From the NCBI GenBank assembly GCA_003258405.1, contig QKPN01000016.1, forward strand, positions 1 to 64,000: a stretch of 64,000 nt of DNA. The letters are read 5' to 3'. The position numbers and the translations under genes are program-made. The DNA is from Rhodobacteraceae bacterium DSL-40 (GTDB lineage Bacteria; Pseudomonadota; Alphaproteobacteria; Rhodobacterales; Rhodobacteraceae). The notes under the pieces were generated by a model. The model had not been told where the DNA came from, ran no database searches, and was given only the letters and a program-made list of their open reading frames with translations. Of this stretch, positions 1 to 8,619 are shown in pieces (positions within the stretch are counted from its first letter, which is position 1; every line of letters begins with the position of its first letter).

Positions 1-1
1 G

Positions 2-172
2 CCGAAGATCAAGCTCGAGATGGTCGTCCCGGCCGCGATTGCGCCGCAGGTGATCGAGACCCTCGCGGCCACCGCCCGGACCGGCAAGATCGGCGACGGC
101 AAGATCTTCGTGCTCGATGTCGAGCAGGCATTGCGGGTCCGCACAGGCGAGACCGGGGAAGAGGCGCTCTGA
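2..172 (+). CDS. glnK: P-II nitrogen regulatory protein GlnK/GlnB, 3' end only
   Basis: Only the last 56 codons are inside the window. They carry the C-terminal P-II signature (GKIGDGKIFV) and end RTGETGEEAL, almost identical to the second P-II gene at 1855-2193. P-II proteins bind ATP/ADP and 2-oxoglutarate and, when not uridylylated, plug the ammonium channel AmtB. The uridylylated tyrosine lies upstream of the window edge. The stop codon is one base away from the ATG of the ammonium transporter that follows, so the two are translated from one message. This is the classic glnK-amtB order. Confidence 0.93.
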   Translation, partial: PKIKLEMVVPAAIAPQVIETLAATARTGKIGDGKIFVLDVEQALRVRTGETGEEAL

Positions 173-173
173 G

Positions 174-1685
174 ATGACAGGTTCCGATATGTTGCAGGGA
201 ATGCCGCGGACGCGCGCCCTCGCCACCCCCCTCCGGGGACTTGCCTGGGCGCTGCCGGCGCTCGCGCTCTGCGCGTTGCCCGCCGTGGCCCAGGACATGC
301 CCGATCCGGTCGTCGACAAGGGCGACGTCGCCTGGATGACCGTCTCGACCGTCCTCGTCCTCCTGATGACGATCCCCGGGCTCGCGCTCTTCTACGGCGG
401 CCTCGTGCGCGCCAAGAACATGCTTTCCGTGCTGACCCAGGTGTTTGCGATCACCGCGCTCATGGCGGTGATCTGGGTGATCTACGGCTATTCGCTGGCC
501 TTTACCGATGGTGGGCTCCTCGATCCCTGGGTCGGCGGGCTTTCCAAGGCCTTCCTTCGCGGGGTGAACCTCGAGACGCTGTCGGCGACCTTCTCGAACG
601 GCATCTATCTGCCGGAATACACCTACGTCTGCTTCCAGATGACCTTCGCCTGCATCACGCCGGCGCTGATCGTCGGCGCCTTCGCCGAGCGGGTAAAGTT
701 CGGCGCGCTGCTCGTCTTTGTCGTGCTCTGGGCGACCTTCATCTACTTCCCCATGGCGCACATGGTCTGGTGGTGGGGCGGACCGGACACCTTTGCCGCC
801 GCCGCGACCGCGCTGGCCGATGCGACATCTGCCGGCAACCAGGCGGCCATGGACGCCGCCAATGCGGTGCTCGGGGCCAACGGGATGCTCTTCAACTGGG
901 GCGCGCTCGATTTCGCCGGGGGCACGGTCGTCCACATCAATGCCGGGATCGCGGGCTTCGTCGGCTGCCTCGTGATCGGGCCGCGCATCGGCCACCTCAA
1001 GGAACCGATGCCGCCGCACTCGCTCACCATGACGATGATCGGCGCCTCGCTGCTCTGGGTCGGCTGGTTCGGCTTCAACGCCGGCTCAAACCTCGAATCG
1101 AACGCGGTCACCGCGCTCGCCGTGATCAACACGTTCGTCGCGACCGCTGCCGCGGCGCTCGCCTGGCTTTTCGCCGAATGGTATTTCAAGGGCCATCCGT
1201 CGCTGCTGGGTCTCGTCTCGGGCGCGGTTGCGGGCCTCGTCGCGGTGACGCCGGCCTCGGGTTTCGCAGGCCCCATGGGCTCGCTCGTCCTCGGCCTCGT
1301 CGTCGGCCCGCTCTGCCTCGTCTTCTGCTCGACGGTGAAGAACGCCTTCAAGTATGACGACAGCCTCGACGTCTTCGGCGTGCACTGCGTCGGCGGCATT
1401 GTCGGCGCGATCGCGACCGGCATCCTCGTGAATCCCGCCCTCGGGGGCGCGGGCATCCCGGACTACACGACCGAGCCCGGAACGCTCCTCGTCGCCGACT
1501 ACGACTTCGTCACGGCCGTCCTCGCCCAGGTCAAGGCGGTGGTCTTCACGCTGCTCTTCTCGGGCATCGGTTCATTCATCCTGTTCAAGCTCGTCGACCT
1601 CGTCCTGGGTCTGCGTCCGGCCACGGACGTCGAGCGGCAGGGTCTCGATATCGGGGAGCACGGCGAGCAGGCCTACAACATGTGA
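174..1685 (+). CDS. amtB: Ammonium transporter, AmtB type (first copy)
   Basis: A 503-residue Amt/MEP/Rh family channel for ammonium. An N-terminal signal segment ends near PAVAQ, as in other proteobacterial AmtB precursors, followed by about eleven hydrophobic helices. Both pore histidines are visible, in GGTVVHIN and VFGVHCVGG, and the phenylalanine gate region reads CFQMTFACITPA. The ATG at 174 is chosen because a purine-rich GGGGAAGAGG lies about ten bases upstream and it starts one base after the glnK stop; a second ATG at 189 is possible. The protein should sit in the inner membrane and be blocked by the neighbouring P-II protein when nitrogen is plentiful. Confidence 0.96.
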   Translation: MTGSDMLQGMPRTRALATPLRGLAWALPALALCALPAVAQDMPDPVVDKGDVAWMTVSTVLVLLMTIPGLALFYGGLVRAKNMLSVLTQVFAITALMAVIWVIYGYSLAFTDGGLLDPWVGGLSKAFLRGVNLETLSATFSNGIYLPEYTYVCFQMTFACITPALIVGAFAERVKFGALLVFVVLWATFIYFPMAHMVWWWGGPDTFAAAATALADATSAGNQAAMDAANAVLGANGMLFNWGALDFAGGTVVHINAGIAGFVGCLVIGPRIGHLKEPMPPHSLTMTMIGASLLWVGWFGFNAGSNLESNAVTALAVINTFVATAAAALAWLFAEWYFKGHPSLLGLVSGAVAGLVAVTPASGFAGPMGSLVLGLVVGPLCLVFCSTVKNAFKYDDSLDVFGVHCVGGIVGAIATGILVNPALGGAGIPDYTTEPGTLLVADYDFVTAVLAQVKAVVFTLLFSGIGSFILFKLVDLVLGLRPATDVERQGLDIGEHGEQAYNM

Positions 1686-1854
1686 TCCCCGTCCACCACG
1701 GCATCGCGCCGCCGCCCATGCCGCCGGCCCACTCAGGGGACCGGCGGCAACCCAGCGGCAAGGCGATGTCCGCCACTCGCGCCGAGGGACCGGCGCGGAC
1801 CCCATCAGGAGCGCTGCACCGGTGTGCGGCCTCGACCACGAAGTGAGAGAGCCC

Positions 1855-2193
1855 ATGAAACTAGTGATTGCCGTCATCAAGCCCTTCAAGCTGGAGGAGG
1901 TGCGCGAAGCGCTGACCTCCATCGGCGTACAGGGCCTGATGGTTTCAGAGGTCAAGGGATACGGGCGCCAGTCCGGCCATACCGAGATCTATCGCGGCGC
2001 CGAGTACGTTGTGAACTTCGTCCCGAAGATAAAGCTCGAACTCGTCGTTCCGGAAACGATCCTCGCCCAGGTGATCGAGACACTCTCGACCACGGCGAAG
2101 ACCGGCAAGATCGGCGACGGGAAGATCTTCGTTCTCGATGTCGAACAGGCAGTGCGGGTCCGCACCGGCGAGACCGGCCAGGAAGCTCTGTGA
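1855..2193 (+). CDS. glnK: P-II nitrogen regulatory protein GlnK (second copy)
   Basis: A 112-residue P-II protein, the normal family length. It begins MKLVIAVIKPFKLEEV and has the T-loop tyrosine at residue 51 (IYRGAEYVV), the site uridylylated by GlnD, plus the C-terminal signature GKIGDGKIFV. The start is set by GTGAGAGAG just upstream. It follows the first amtB after 169 bases and precedes the second amtB by 34 bases, so this is a second glnK-amtB pair. Its last 56 codons closely match the first copy at DNA level, suggesting tandem duplication. I see no clear sigma-54 or NtrC site in the 169-base gap, so co-transcription with the upstream pair is possible. Confidence 0.97.
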   Translation: MKLVIAVIKPFKLEEVREALTSIGVQGLMVSEVKGYGRQSGHTEIYRGAEYVVNFVPKIKLELVVPETILAQVIETLSTTAKTGKIGDGKIFVLDVEQAVRVRTGETGQEAL

Positions 2194-2227
2194 TCGCCAG
2201 AAATACCAGGAAAGGGTAACCAAGCAG

Positions 2228-3595
2228 ATGAACAAGTACTTCAAGTATACCGCGCTGACGGCGATCGCGCTCGCCGCGGCGGCCCAGGCGGGTCACGCGC
2301 AGGAGGCCGTCACAGAGGTCGCCGAAGTCATCGCCAGTCCGGAACCGTCCGAATACACCGTCTGGATCCTGAACTCCCTGCTGCTGCTCATCGGCGGCTT
2401 CCTCGTGATGTGGATGGCCGCGGGCTTCGCCATGCTCGAGGCCGGCCTCGTGCGGTCGAAGAACGTCACGATGCAGCTCTTCAAGAACATGGCGCTCTTC
2501 TCGATCGCCGCGATCCTCTACTACCTGATCGGCTACAACCTGATGTATCCGGGTGATGCCTGGATCGTTCCCGGCTATTTCGGCAACATCCACGTCGCGG
2601 TGATGGAGGCCGTCGGTCTCGCCCCCGAGAACGCGGATGCGATCGATTACGCCTCCACCGGCTCCGACTTCTTCTTCCAGGTGATGTTCTGCGCCACCAC
2701 GGCCTCGATCGTCTCGGGCACGCTGGCCGAGCGCATCAAGCTCTGGCCCTTCCTGTTCTTCATCGTGATCCTGACCGGCCTCATCTACCCGATCGCGGGC
2801 TCCTGGAAATGGGGCGGCGGCTTCCTGGATGCCGACTTCGGCTTCCTCGACTTCGCAGGTTCGACGATCGTCCATTCGGTCGGCGGCTGGGCCGCGCTTG
2901 CCGGTGCCCTCGTGCTCGGGCCGCGCCTTGGCAAGTATCCCAAGAACGGCGGCGTGCATCCCTATCCGGGCTCGAACCTCGCGCTCGCGACGCTCGGCAC
3001 GTTCATCCTCTGGCTCGGCTGGTTCGGTTTCAACGGCGCCTCGCAGCTTGCGATGGGCTCGATCGGTGACATGGCCGACGTCAGCCGCATCTTCGTCAAC
3101 ACCAACATGGCTGCCGCCGGCGGCTCGGTTGCGGCGATGGTGATGACCCAGATCCTCTACAAGAAGCCCGACCTCACCATGGCGCTCAACGGCGCGCTGG
3201 CCGGTCTTGTCTCGATCACCGCGGAGCCGCTCTATCCGACGCTCGGCATCGCAACCCTGATCGGCATGGTCGGCGGCGTGATCGTGGTCTTCGCGGTGCC
3301 GTTCCTCGACCGCATCAAGATCGACGATGTGGTGGGCGCCATCCCGGTCCACCTCTGCTGCGGCATCTGGGGCACGCTCGCCGTCTGCTTCACCAACCCC
3401 GACGCGACCTGGATGGGCCAGATCATCTCGATCGTCATCATCGGCGTCTTCGTCTTCGTGGTCTCGCTGGTGCTCTGGCTGATCCTGAAGGCAACCGTCG
3501 GTATCCGCGTGAGCGAGCAGTCCGAGATCGACGGGCTCGACCTCGATGAGCTCGGCATGGAGTGCTACCCGGAATTCGTGGCCGCACGCGCCTGA
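2228..3595 (+). CDS. amt: Ammonium transporter (second, divergent copy)
   Basis: A 455-residue Amt family channel starting MNKYFKYTALTAIALAAA with a signal segment ending near HAQ. Eleven or so membrane helices follow, with both pore histidines (STIVHSVGG and IPVHLCCGI). It is clearly diverged from the first amtB: the pore segments read FFFQVMFCATTASIVSGTLAERIK and the cytoplasmic tail is different. The duplication of the pair is therefore old, or this copy was acquired separately. It probably has a different affinity or a dedicated P-II partner. A strong intrinsic terminator follows directly. Confidence 0.95.
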   Translation: MNKYFKYTALTAIALAAAAQAGHAQEAVTEVAEVIASPEPSEYTVWILNSLLLLIGGFLVMWMAAGFAMLEAGLVRSKNVTMQLFKNMALFSIAAILYYLIGYNLMYPGDAWIVPGYFGNIHVAVMEAVGLAPENADAIDYASTGSDFFFQVMFCATTASIVSGTLAERIKLWPFLFFIVILTGLIYPIAGSWKWGGGFLDADFGFLDFAGSTIVHSVGGWAALAGALVLGPRLGKYPKNGGVHPYPGSNLALATLGTFILWLGWFGFNGASQLAMGSIGDMADVSRIFVNTNMAAAGGSVAAMVMTQILYKKPDLTMALNGALAGLVSITAEPLYPTLGIATLIGMVGGVIVVFAVPFLDRIKIDDVVGAIPVHLCCGIWGTLAVCFTNPDATWMGQIISIVIIGVFVFVVSLVLWLILKATVGIRVSEQSEIDGLDLDELGMECYPEFVAARA

Positions 3596-3636
3596 GGTTC
3601 CCTCCCGGGCGGAGCCTCGGCTCCATCCGGAAACCT

Positions 3637-3669
3637 GGCCCGGATCGCAGGATCCGGGCCTTCTTTTTT
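3637..3669 (+). terminator. Intrinsic terminator after the glnK-amtB pairs
   Basis: Perfect 10-bp stem GGCCCGGATC / GATCCGGGCC with a GCAG tetraloop, followed by TTCTTTTTT. It closes the ammonium transport operon 40 bases after the second transporter. Confidence 0.93.
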
Positions 3670-3762
3670 GCACGGCTGCCACATCGGGGGATCCAGGTGA
3701 ATTTTTTGCATCGCCTACACGCCAGGGCTTGATTGCCGCCGCCCTCCCGGCACACTTGGCGC

Positions 3763-5562
3763 ATGACAGAGCCCCTCCGCCCCTGGTCCTCCGTGGCCCC
3801 CGAGCTTGTCGCCGTCGCCGCCCGGAGGGCGCCCGCCGACATGGTGATCCGAAACTGCCGCTGGGTGAACGTTCACAGCCGCGAGGTGATCCCCGCCACC
3901 GATATCGCCATCAAGGCGGGTCGCTTCGCCTATTGCGGCCCCGATGCCGGGCCGATGGTGGGGCCAGAGACCGAGGTGATCGAGGCAGGCGGGAAGTTCC
4001 TGGTCCCGGGCCTTTGCGATGCGCACATGCACATCGAATCCGGCATGCTGACGGTCAGCCAGTTCACGCGGGCGGTGATCCCGCACGGCACCACCTCGAT
4101 GTTCGTCGATCCGCACGAGGTCGCGAATGTGCTCGGGCTCGCCGGCGTGCGGCTGATGCATGACGAAGCGCTGGCGCAGCCCGTCAACGTCTTCGTGCAG
4201 ATGCCCTCCTGCTGCCCCTCGGCCCCGGGTCTCGAGACACCGGGTGCCGAGATCGGCCCGGAGGATGTCGCCGAGGCCATGGGCTGGCCCAACATCATCG
4301 GGCTCGGCGAAATGATGAACTATCCCGGCGTGGTGGCGGGGGACCCGAAGATGCTGGCCGAGATCGCCGCGACGCAAGAGGCGGGCAAGACCGTCGGCGG
4401 CCATTACGCAAGCCCCGATCTTACCGATTTTCCGGCCTATGTGGCCGGGGGCCCGGCCGACGATCACGAGGGCACGCGCGAGGAGGATGCCATCGCCCGC
4501 GTACGTCAGGGCATGCGCGCGATGCTCCGCCTCGGCTCGGCCTGGTATGACGTGAAGGCGCAGATCACCGCCGTGACCGAAAAGGGTCTTGATCCGCGAA
4601 ACTTCATACTCTGCACCGACGACTGCCATTCCGGCACGCTGGTCCACGAGGGCCACATGAACCGCGTGGTGCGCCATGCCATCGCCTGTGGGCTCGACCC
4701 GCTGATCGCGCTCCAGATGGCAACGCTCAATACAGCCTGCCATTTCGGCCTCGAGCGCGAGCTCGGCTCGATCACCCCGGGCCGCCGCGCGGACTGCATC
4801 CTGACCTCCGATCTGGTGACGCTCCCGGTCGAGACGGTCATCGCACGTGGCCGGATCGTTGCGCAGGACGGGCTCTGCCTCGCGCCCGAGCCGGCGTTCC
4901 GCTGGCCCGACAATGCGCGCGCGACCGTGAAGATGGGCCGCACGCTGGCGGCCGCCGATTTCGAGATCCCTGCGCCGGAGGGCGCCAACGGCGTGCGCGC
5001 CCGCGTGATCGGCGTGGTCGAGAACCAGGCCCCGACGAAGGCGCTTGAGGCCGAGCTGCCGGTGACGGACGGTCGGGTCGAGATGGATCTAGCGCAGGAT
5101 GTCTGCCAGATCGCCCTTGTCGAGCGCCATCGCGGCACGGGCGGGGTGGTCAATGGCTTCGTCTCGGGCTTCGGCTATGACGTGCCCTGCGCGGTGGCCT
5201 CGACCGTGGCCCACGACAGCCACCACATGATCGTCGTCGGCACCAGCCGCGCCGACATGGCGCTGGCGGCGAACCGGCTCGGCGAGGTCGGCGGCGGCGT
5301 CACCGTCTGGCGCGAGGGCGAGGAGCTGGCACTGGTGCCGCTGCCGATCGCGGGGCTGATGTCGGATGCGCCCGCCGAGGAGGTCGCGGATGCCGCAGGC
5401 CGGATGGTCGCGGCGATGCAGGCCTGCGGCTGCGAGCTCAACAACGCCTACATGCAGCATTCGCTGCTCGCACTCGTTGTCATCCCCGCACTGCGGATTT
5501 CCGATCTCGGGATCATCGACGTGACCCGGTTCGAGAAGACCGACCTCTTCATCGCTGACTGA
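3763..5562 (+). CDS. ade: Adenine deaminase, amidohydrolase type
   Basis: A 599-residue enzyme of the bacterial adenine deaminase (AdeC) family, which hydrolyses adenine to hypoxanthine and ammonia. The metal-binding motif DAHMHIES lies near residue 87, PHGTTSMFVDPHE follows, and the family motif CTDDCHSGTL is near residue 285; the C-terminal region continues to the family's usual length. The chosen ATG begins MTEPLRPWSS; longer in-frame starts exist but have no ribosome site. AMP nucleosidase follows 17 bases downstream, so the pair converts AMP to adenine and then to hypoxanthine plus ammonia. It lies directly behind two ammonium transporter genes but is separated from them by a strong terminator. 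Confidence 0.94.
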   Translation: MTEPLRPWSSVAPELVAVAARRAPADMVIRNCRWVNVHSREVIPATDIAIKAGRFAYCGPDAGPMVGPETEVIEAGGKFLVPGLCDAHMHIESGMLTVSQFTRAVIPHGTTSMFVDPHEVANVLGLAGVRLMHDEALAQPVNVFVQMPSCCPSAPGLETPGAEIGPEDVAEAMGWPNIIGLGEMMNYPGVVAGDPKMLAEIAATQEAGKTVGGHYASPDLTDFPAYVAGGPADDHEGTREEDAIARVRQGMRAMLRLGSAWYDVKAQITAVTEKGLDPRNFILCTDDCHSGTLVHEGHMNRVVRHAIACGLDPLIALQMATLNTACHFGLERELGSITPGRRADCILTSDLVTLPVETVIARGRIVAQDGLCLAPEPAFRWPDNARATVKMGRTLAAADFEIPAPEGANGVRARVIGVVENQAPTKALEAELPVTDGRVEMDLAQDVCQIALVERHRGTGGVVNGFVSGFGYDVPCAVASTVAHDSHHMIVVGTSRADMALAANRLGEVGGGVTVWREGEELALVPLPIAGLMSDAPAEEVADAAGRMVAAMQACGCELNNAYMQHSLLALVVIPALRISDLGIIDVTRFEKTDLFIAD

Positions 5563-5579
5563 TTGCCGGGAGCCGCCAG

Positions 5580-7070
5580 ATGGACAACCGTACGCCGCTC
5601 TCCGAGCTCCGGCTCATCACCCCGCCCGCCGAGCCCGCGCTGCTGCTCACCGATGCCGCCGAGGCGGTTGCCGAGCTCAAGCGCCGCTACAAGGCCGCAA
5701 CCGGCTTTCTGCAGGAGAAGTTCATTGCCGTGATGGCGGGGGCGATGCCCGAAGGGCATTACCGGGCCTATTATCCGGCGGTGGGCATCACCACCAACAG
5801 CTTCGCCGCGGTCGACAGCCGGCTCTCCTTCGGCCATGTCGCCGAACCCGGCAGCTACGAGACCACGATCACCCAGCCGGATTTCTTCGAGGGCTATCTC
5901 ACGCAACAGATCGGCCTCCTGATCCAGAATCACGGCGTGCCGGTGCGGATCGGCATTTCGGACACGCCCATACCGCTGCATTTCGCCATGGACGAGGACG
6001 CCTATGTCGAGGGCGCGATCGAGGATGTGCTGCACCGTCCCTTGCGCGACATCTTCGACGTGCCGGACCTCAACACCACCAACGACCAGATCGTCAACGG
6101 GCTGACCCAGCCATCACCCGACATGCCGCGGCCGCTCGCGCCGTTCACCGCACAGCGGATCGACTACTCGCTCGCCCGGCTCGCGCATTACACCTCGACG
6201 AGCCCGTCCTGGTTCCAGAATCACGTGATGTTCACGAACTACCAGTTCTACATGGACGAGTTCGTGGCCTTCGCGCTGCGCGCGCTCGAGGACCCGCATT
6301 CGGGCTACGACGCCTTCGTCGAGCCCGGCAATGTGGTGACCCGCCGTGGCGGACAGCGCGGCGTGCCCTCAGGGCGCCAGCCGCAGATGCCCGCCTATCA
6401 CCTGATCGGCCCGAACCACTCGGGCATCAGCATGGTCAACATCGGCGTCGGACCATCGAACGCCAAGACCATCACCGACCATGTCGCGGTGCTGCGCCCG
6501 CATGTCTGGCTCATGCTCGGCCATTGCGCCGGGCTGCGGAATTCGCAGTCTCTCGGGGATTACGTGCTCGCACATGCCTACATGCGCGAGGATCATGTGC
6601 TCGACGACGACCTGCCGCTCTGGGTGCCGATCCCGGCACTCGCCGAGGTGCAGGTCGCGCTCGAACAGGCGGTGGCGCAGGTGACGGGCCTCGTCGATTA
6701 CGGCCTGAAGAAGATCATGCGCACCGGCACTGTGGCGACGATCGACAACCGCAACTGGGAGCTTCGCGACCAGTCGGGCCCGGTCCAGCGCCTGAGCCAG
6801 GCGCGCGCCGTCGCTCTCGACATGGAAAGCGCGACGATCGCCGCCAACGGATTCCGCTTCCGGGTGCCCTATGGCACGCTGCTCTGTGTCTCCGACAAGC
6901 CGCTTCATGGCGAACTGAAACTTCCGGGCATGGCGACGAGTTTCTACAAGCGCCAGGTTGCCCAGCATCTGCAGATCGGCGTGCTCGCGCTCGAAAGTCT
7001 TCGTGACATGCCTTTGGAAAAGCTGCATTCCCGCAAGTTGCGCAGCTTCGACGAAACGGCGTTCTTGTGA
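5580..7070 (+). CDS. amn: AMP nucleosidase
   Basis: A 496-residue AMP nucleosidase, which cleaves AMP to adenine and ribose-5-phosphate. The N-terminal AMN-specific domain (MDNRTPLSELRLI through about residue 190) precedes a nucleoside-phosphorylase-like domain with MLGHCAGLRNSQSLGDY and the base-binding segment DMESATIAANGFRF. Length matches the family. CCGGGAG lies in front of the ATG. It forms an operon with adenine deaminase upstream. The enzyme controls the adenylate pool in bacteria; here the deaminase next to it consumes its adenine product. Confidence 0.96.
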   Translation: MDNRTPLSELRLITPPAEPALLLTDAAEAVAELKRRYKAATGFLQEKFIAVMAGAMPEGHYRAYYPAVGITTNSFAAVDSRLSFGHVAEPGSYETTITQPDFFEGYLTQQIGLLIQNHGVPVRIGISDTPIPLHFAMDEDAYVEGAIEDVLHRPLRDIFDVPDLNTTNDQIVNGLTQPSPDMPRPLAPFTAQRIDYSLARLAHYTSTSPSWFQNHVMFTNYQFYMDEFVAFALRALEDPHSGYDAFVEPGNVVTRRGGQRGVPSGRQPQMPAYHLIGPNHSGISMVNIGVGPSNAKTITDHVAVLRPHVWLMLGHCAGLRNSQSLGDYVLAHAYMREDHVLDDDLPLWVPIPALAEVQVALEQAVAQVTGLVDYGLKKIMRTGTVATIDNRNWELRDQSGPVQRLSQARAVALDMESATIAANGFRFRVPYGTLLCVSDKPLHGELKLPGMATSFYKRQVAQHLQIGVLALESLRDMPLEKLHSRKLRSFDETAFL

Positions 7071-7266
7071 CATCGCCATGACGCGCGCGGCGAAACGGCT
7101 GGCACATTTCTGCAGCATTCCTGCCACGACTGCACGAAAACCCGTTGAAAACAGGCAGTCAATGCAATCTTAGATTGAGTTTTCTGAAATCGGGAGGTTA
7201 GGCTTTGCCACAGGCCGTATTTCCGGCGCATTGCACCCCAGTTCCGGATCCAAGAGGGAGACACAG

Positions 7267-7557
7267 ATGACCCAGAAACCCATGACCAAGACCCAGCTCA
7301 TCGCGGCCATCGCGGAAGAGGCGGCGCTCGACAAGGCAACCGCCAACCGCACCCTCGAGGCCCTGACCAACATCGTGACCAAGGAAATGGCTGCCGGTGG
7401 CGCGGTGACGCTTCCCGGTCTCGGCAAGTTTGCCTGCCGCGCGCGCCCCGAGCGCACCGTGCGCAATCCCTCGACCGGCGAGCAGATCCAGAAGCCTGCC
7501 GATCGCGTCGCCAAGGTGACCATCGCCAAACAGCTCAAGGACGTCATCAACGCCTGA
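7267..7557 (+). CDS. hup: HU-family DNA-binding protein
   Basis: A 96-residue HU/IHF-type nucleoid protein. The dimerisation helices (TKTQLIAAIAEEAALDKATANRTLEAL) are followed by the glycine turn LPGLGKFACR and the DNA-binding arm with the conserved RNPSTGEQI and the C-terminal helix. The start at 7267 is supported by AGAGGGAGA about 9 bases upstream. It is monocistronic. The 196-base upstream region contains TTGAAA at 7145 as a possible -35 box, without a convincing -10 partner. Confidence 0.94.
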   Translation: MTQKPMTKTQLIAAIAEEAALDKATANRTLEALTNIVTKEMAAGGAVTLPGLGKFACRARPERTVRNPSTGEQIQKPADRVAKVTIAKQLKDVINA

Positions 7558-7674
7558 GCTCCGGGCCTCGCGCGCGGGGCCGGCAGACGGCCGTCTCGAC
7601 AAGGCGGCCAACCCCCGTCATACCGATCCGAGCCGCGCCCCTTGCGCGGCTTGTCCGTTTGAGGGGGGACCGAG

Positions 7675-8538
7675 ATGAACTGGCGCGCGCTCATGCTGGG
7701 ATTGCTCTTCGCTGCCGCGTGGAGCTCCGCCTTCACCTCGGCACGCATTGTCGTGGCCGACGCGCCGCCCTTCCTCGCGCTTACCGTCCGCTTCCTGATC
7801 TCGGGCCTGATCGCGCTCGGCATCGGTTTCGCGCTCGGCCAGCGCATCCGGCTCGACCGCCGCGCCTGGCAGGGGGTCATCCTCTTCGGTCTTTGCCAGA
7901 ACGCGCTTTATCTCGGCCTCAATTTCGAGGGCATGCGCACGGTGGAGGCAAGCCTTGCCTCTGTGATTGCGAGCATGCTGCCGCTCATCGTTGCCGCGCT
8001 CGGCCGGATCACCGGCGAGCGGCTGGCGCCGAGGGCGCTCGCGGGCCTTGCCGCGGGCTTCGCGGGCGTGCTCATCATCATGGCCTCGCGGATCGGGCAG
8101 GGGGCCGACCCGTTCGGCATGGCGCTCTGCCTCATCGGCGTCTTCTCGCTCTCGGTCGCGACACTGCTCGTGCGCGGAGTGTCGGGCGGCGGCAATCTCT
8201 GGATCGTCGTTGGCCTCCAGATGCTTGTGGGCAGCGCAGCCCTGCTGCCGGTCTCGCTCGTGCTCGAGACGTGGCATGTGAACTGGACGCTGCCGATGGT
8301 CACCGCGTTCATCTACACGACCCTCATTCCCGGCGTCGGGGCGACGATGATCTGGTTCGTGCTGGTGGGCATGATCGGTGCGACCCGGGCTGCGACCTTC
8401 CACTTCCTCAACCCGTTCCTCGGTGTTGCGACAGCCGCGCTCATCCTCGGCGAGCGGGTGGGGCTCCGCGATGTCATCGGCGTTGTCATCATCATGGCGG
8501 GGATTCTCGCCGTGCAGACCGCGCGACAGAAGGGCTGA
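7675..8538 (+). CDS. EamA/DMT-family membrane transporter
   Basis: A 287-residue inner-membrane protein of the drug/metabolite transporter superfamily. It has ten predicted hydrophobic helices arranged as two EamA repeats: the first starts LMLGLLFAAAWSSAFTSARI, the second GMALCLIGVFSLSVATLLVRG, ending with the typical LNPFLGVATAALILGERVG and VGVVIIMAGI-like helices. Substrate cannot be read from sequence; relatives export amino acids or other metabolites. AGGGGGGACCGAG precedes the ATG. The cobT gene starts 81 bases downstream. Confidence 0.88.
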   Translation: MNWRALMLGLLFAAAWSSAFTSARIVVADAPPFLALTVRFLISGLIALGIGFALGQRIRLDRRAWQGVILFGLCQNALYLGLNFEGMRTVEASLASVIASMLPLIVAALGRITGERLAPRALAGLAAGFAGVLIIMASRIGQGADPFGMALCLIGVFSLSVATLLVRGVSGGGNLWIVVGLQMLVGSAALLPVSLVLETWHVNWTLPMVTAFIYTTLIPGVGATMIWFVLVGMIGATRAATFHFLNPFLGVATAALILGERVGLRDVIGVVIIMAGILAVQTARQKG

Positions 8539-8619
8539 TCCGGCCTGACGGAAACCCTCTGGCATTCCCCGCGCGCCGGAGGCAATAACGACCTCGACGC
8601 GAGACGGCAGGAGACAGCA

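Noticed and set aside
1686-1854. Sigma-54/NtrC promoter between the two glnK-amtB pairs
   Set aside because: No TGGCAC-N5-TTGC type sequence could be found on the plus strand.
1952-3682. Long minus-strand frame opposite the second ammonium transporter
   Set aside because: Product is rich in D, R, H and E, as expected for the antisense of a hydrophobic protein; no family or ribosome site.
8539-8619. Cobalamin riboswitch before cobT
   Set aside because: The gap is only 81 bases and lacks the conserved B12-box core; too short for the element.
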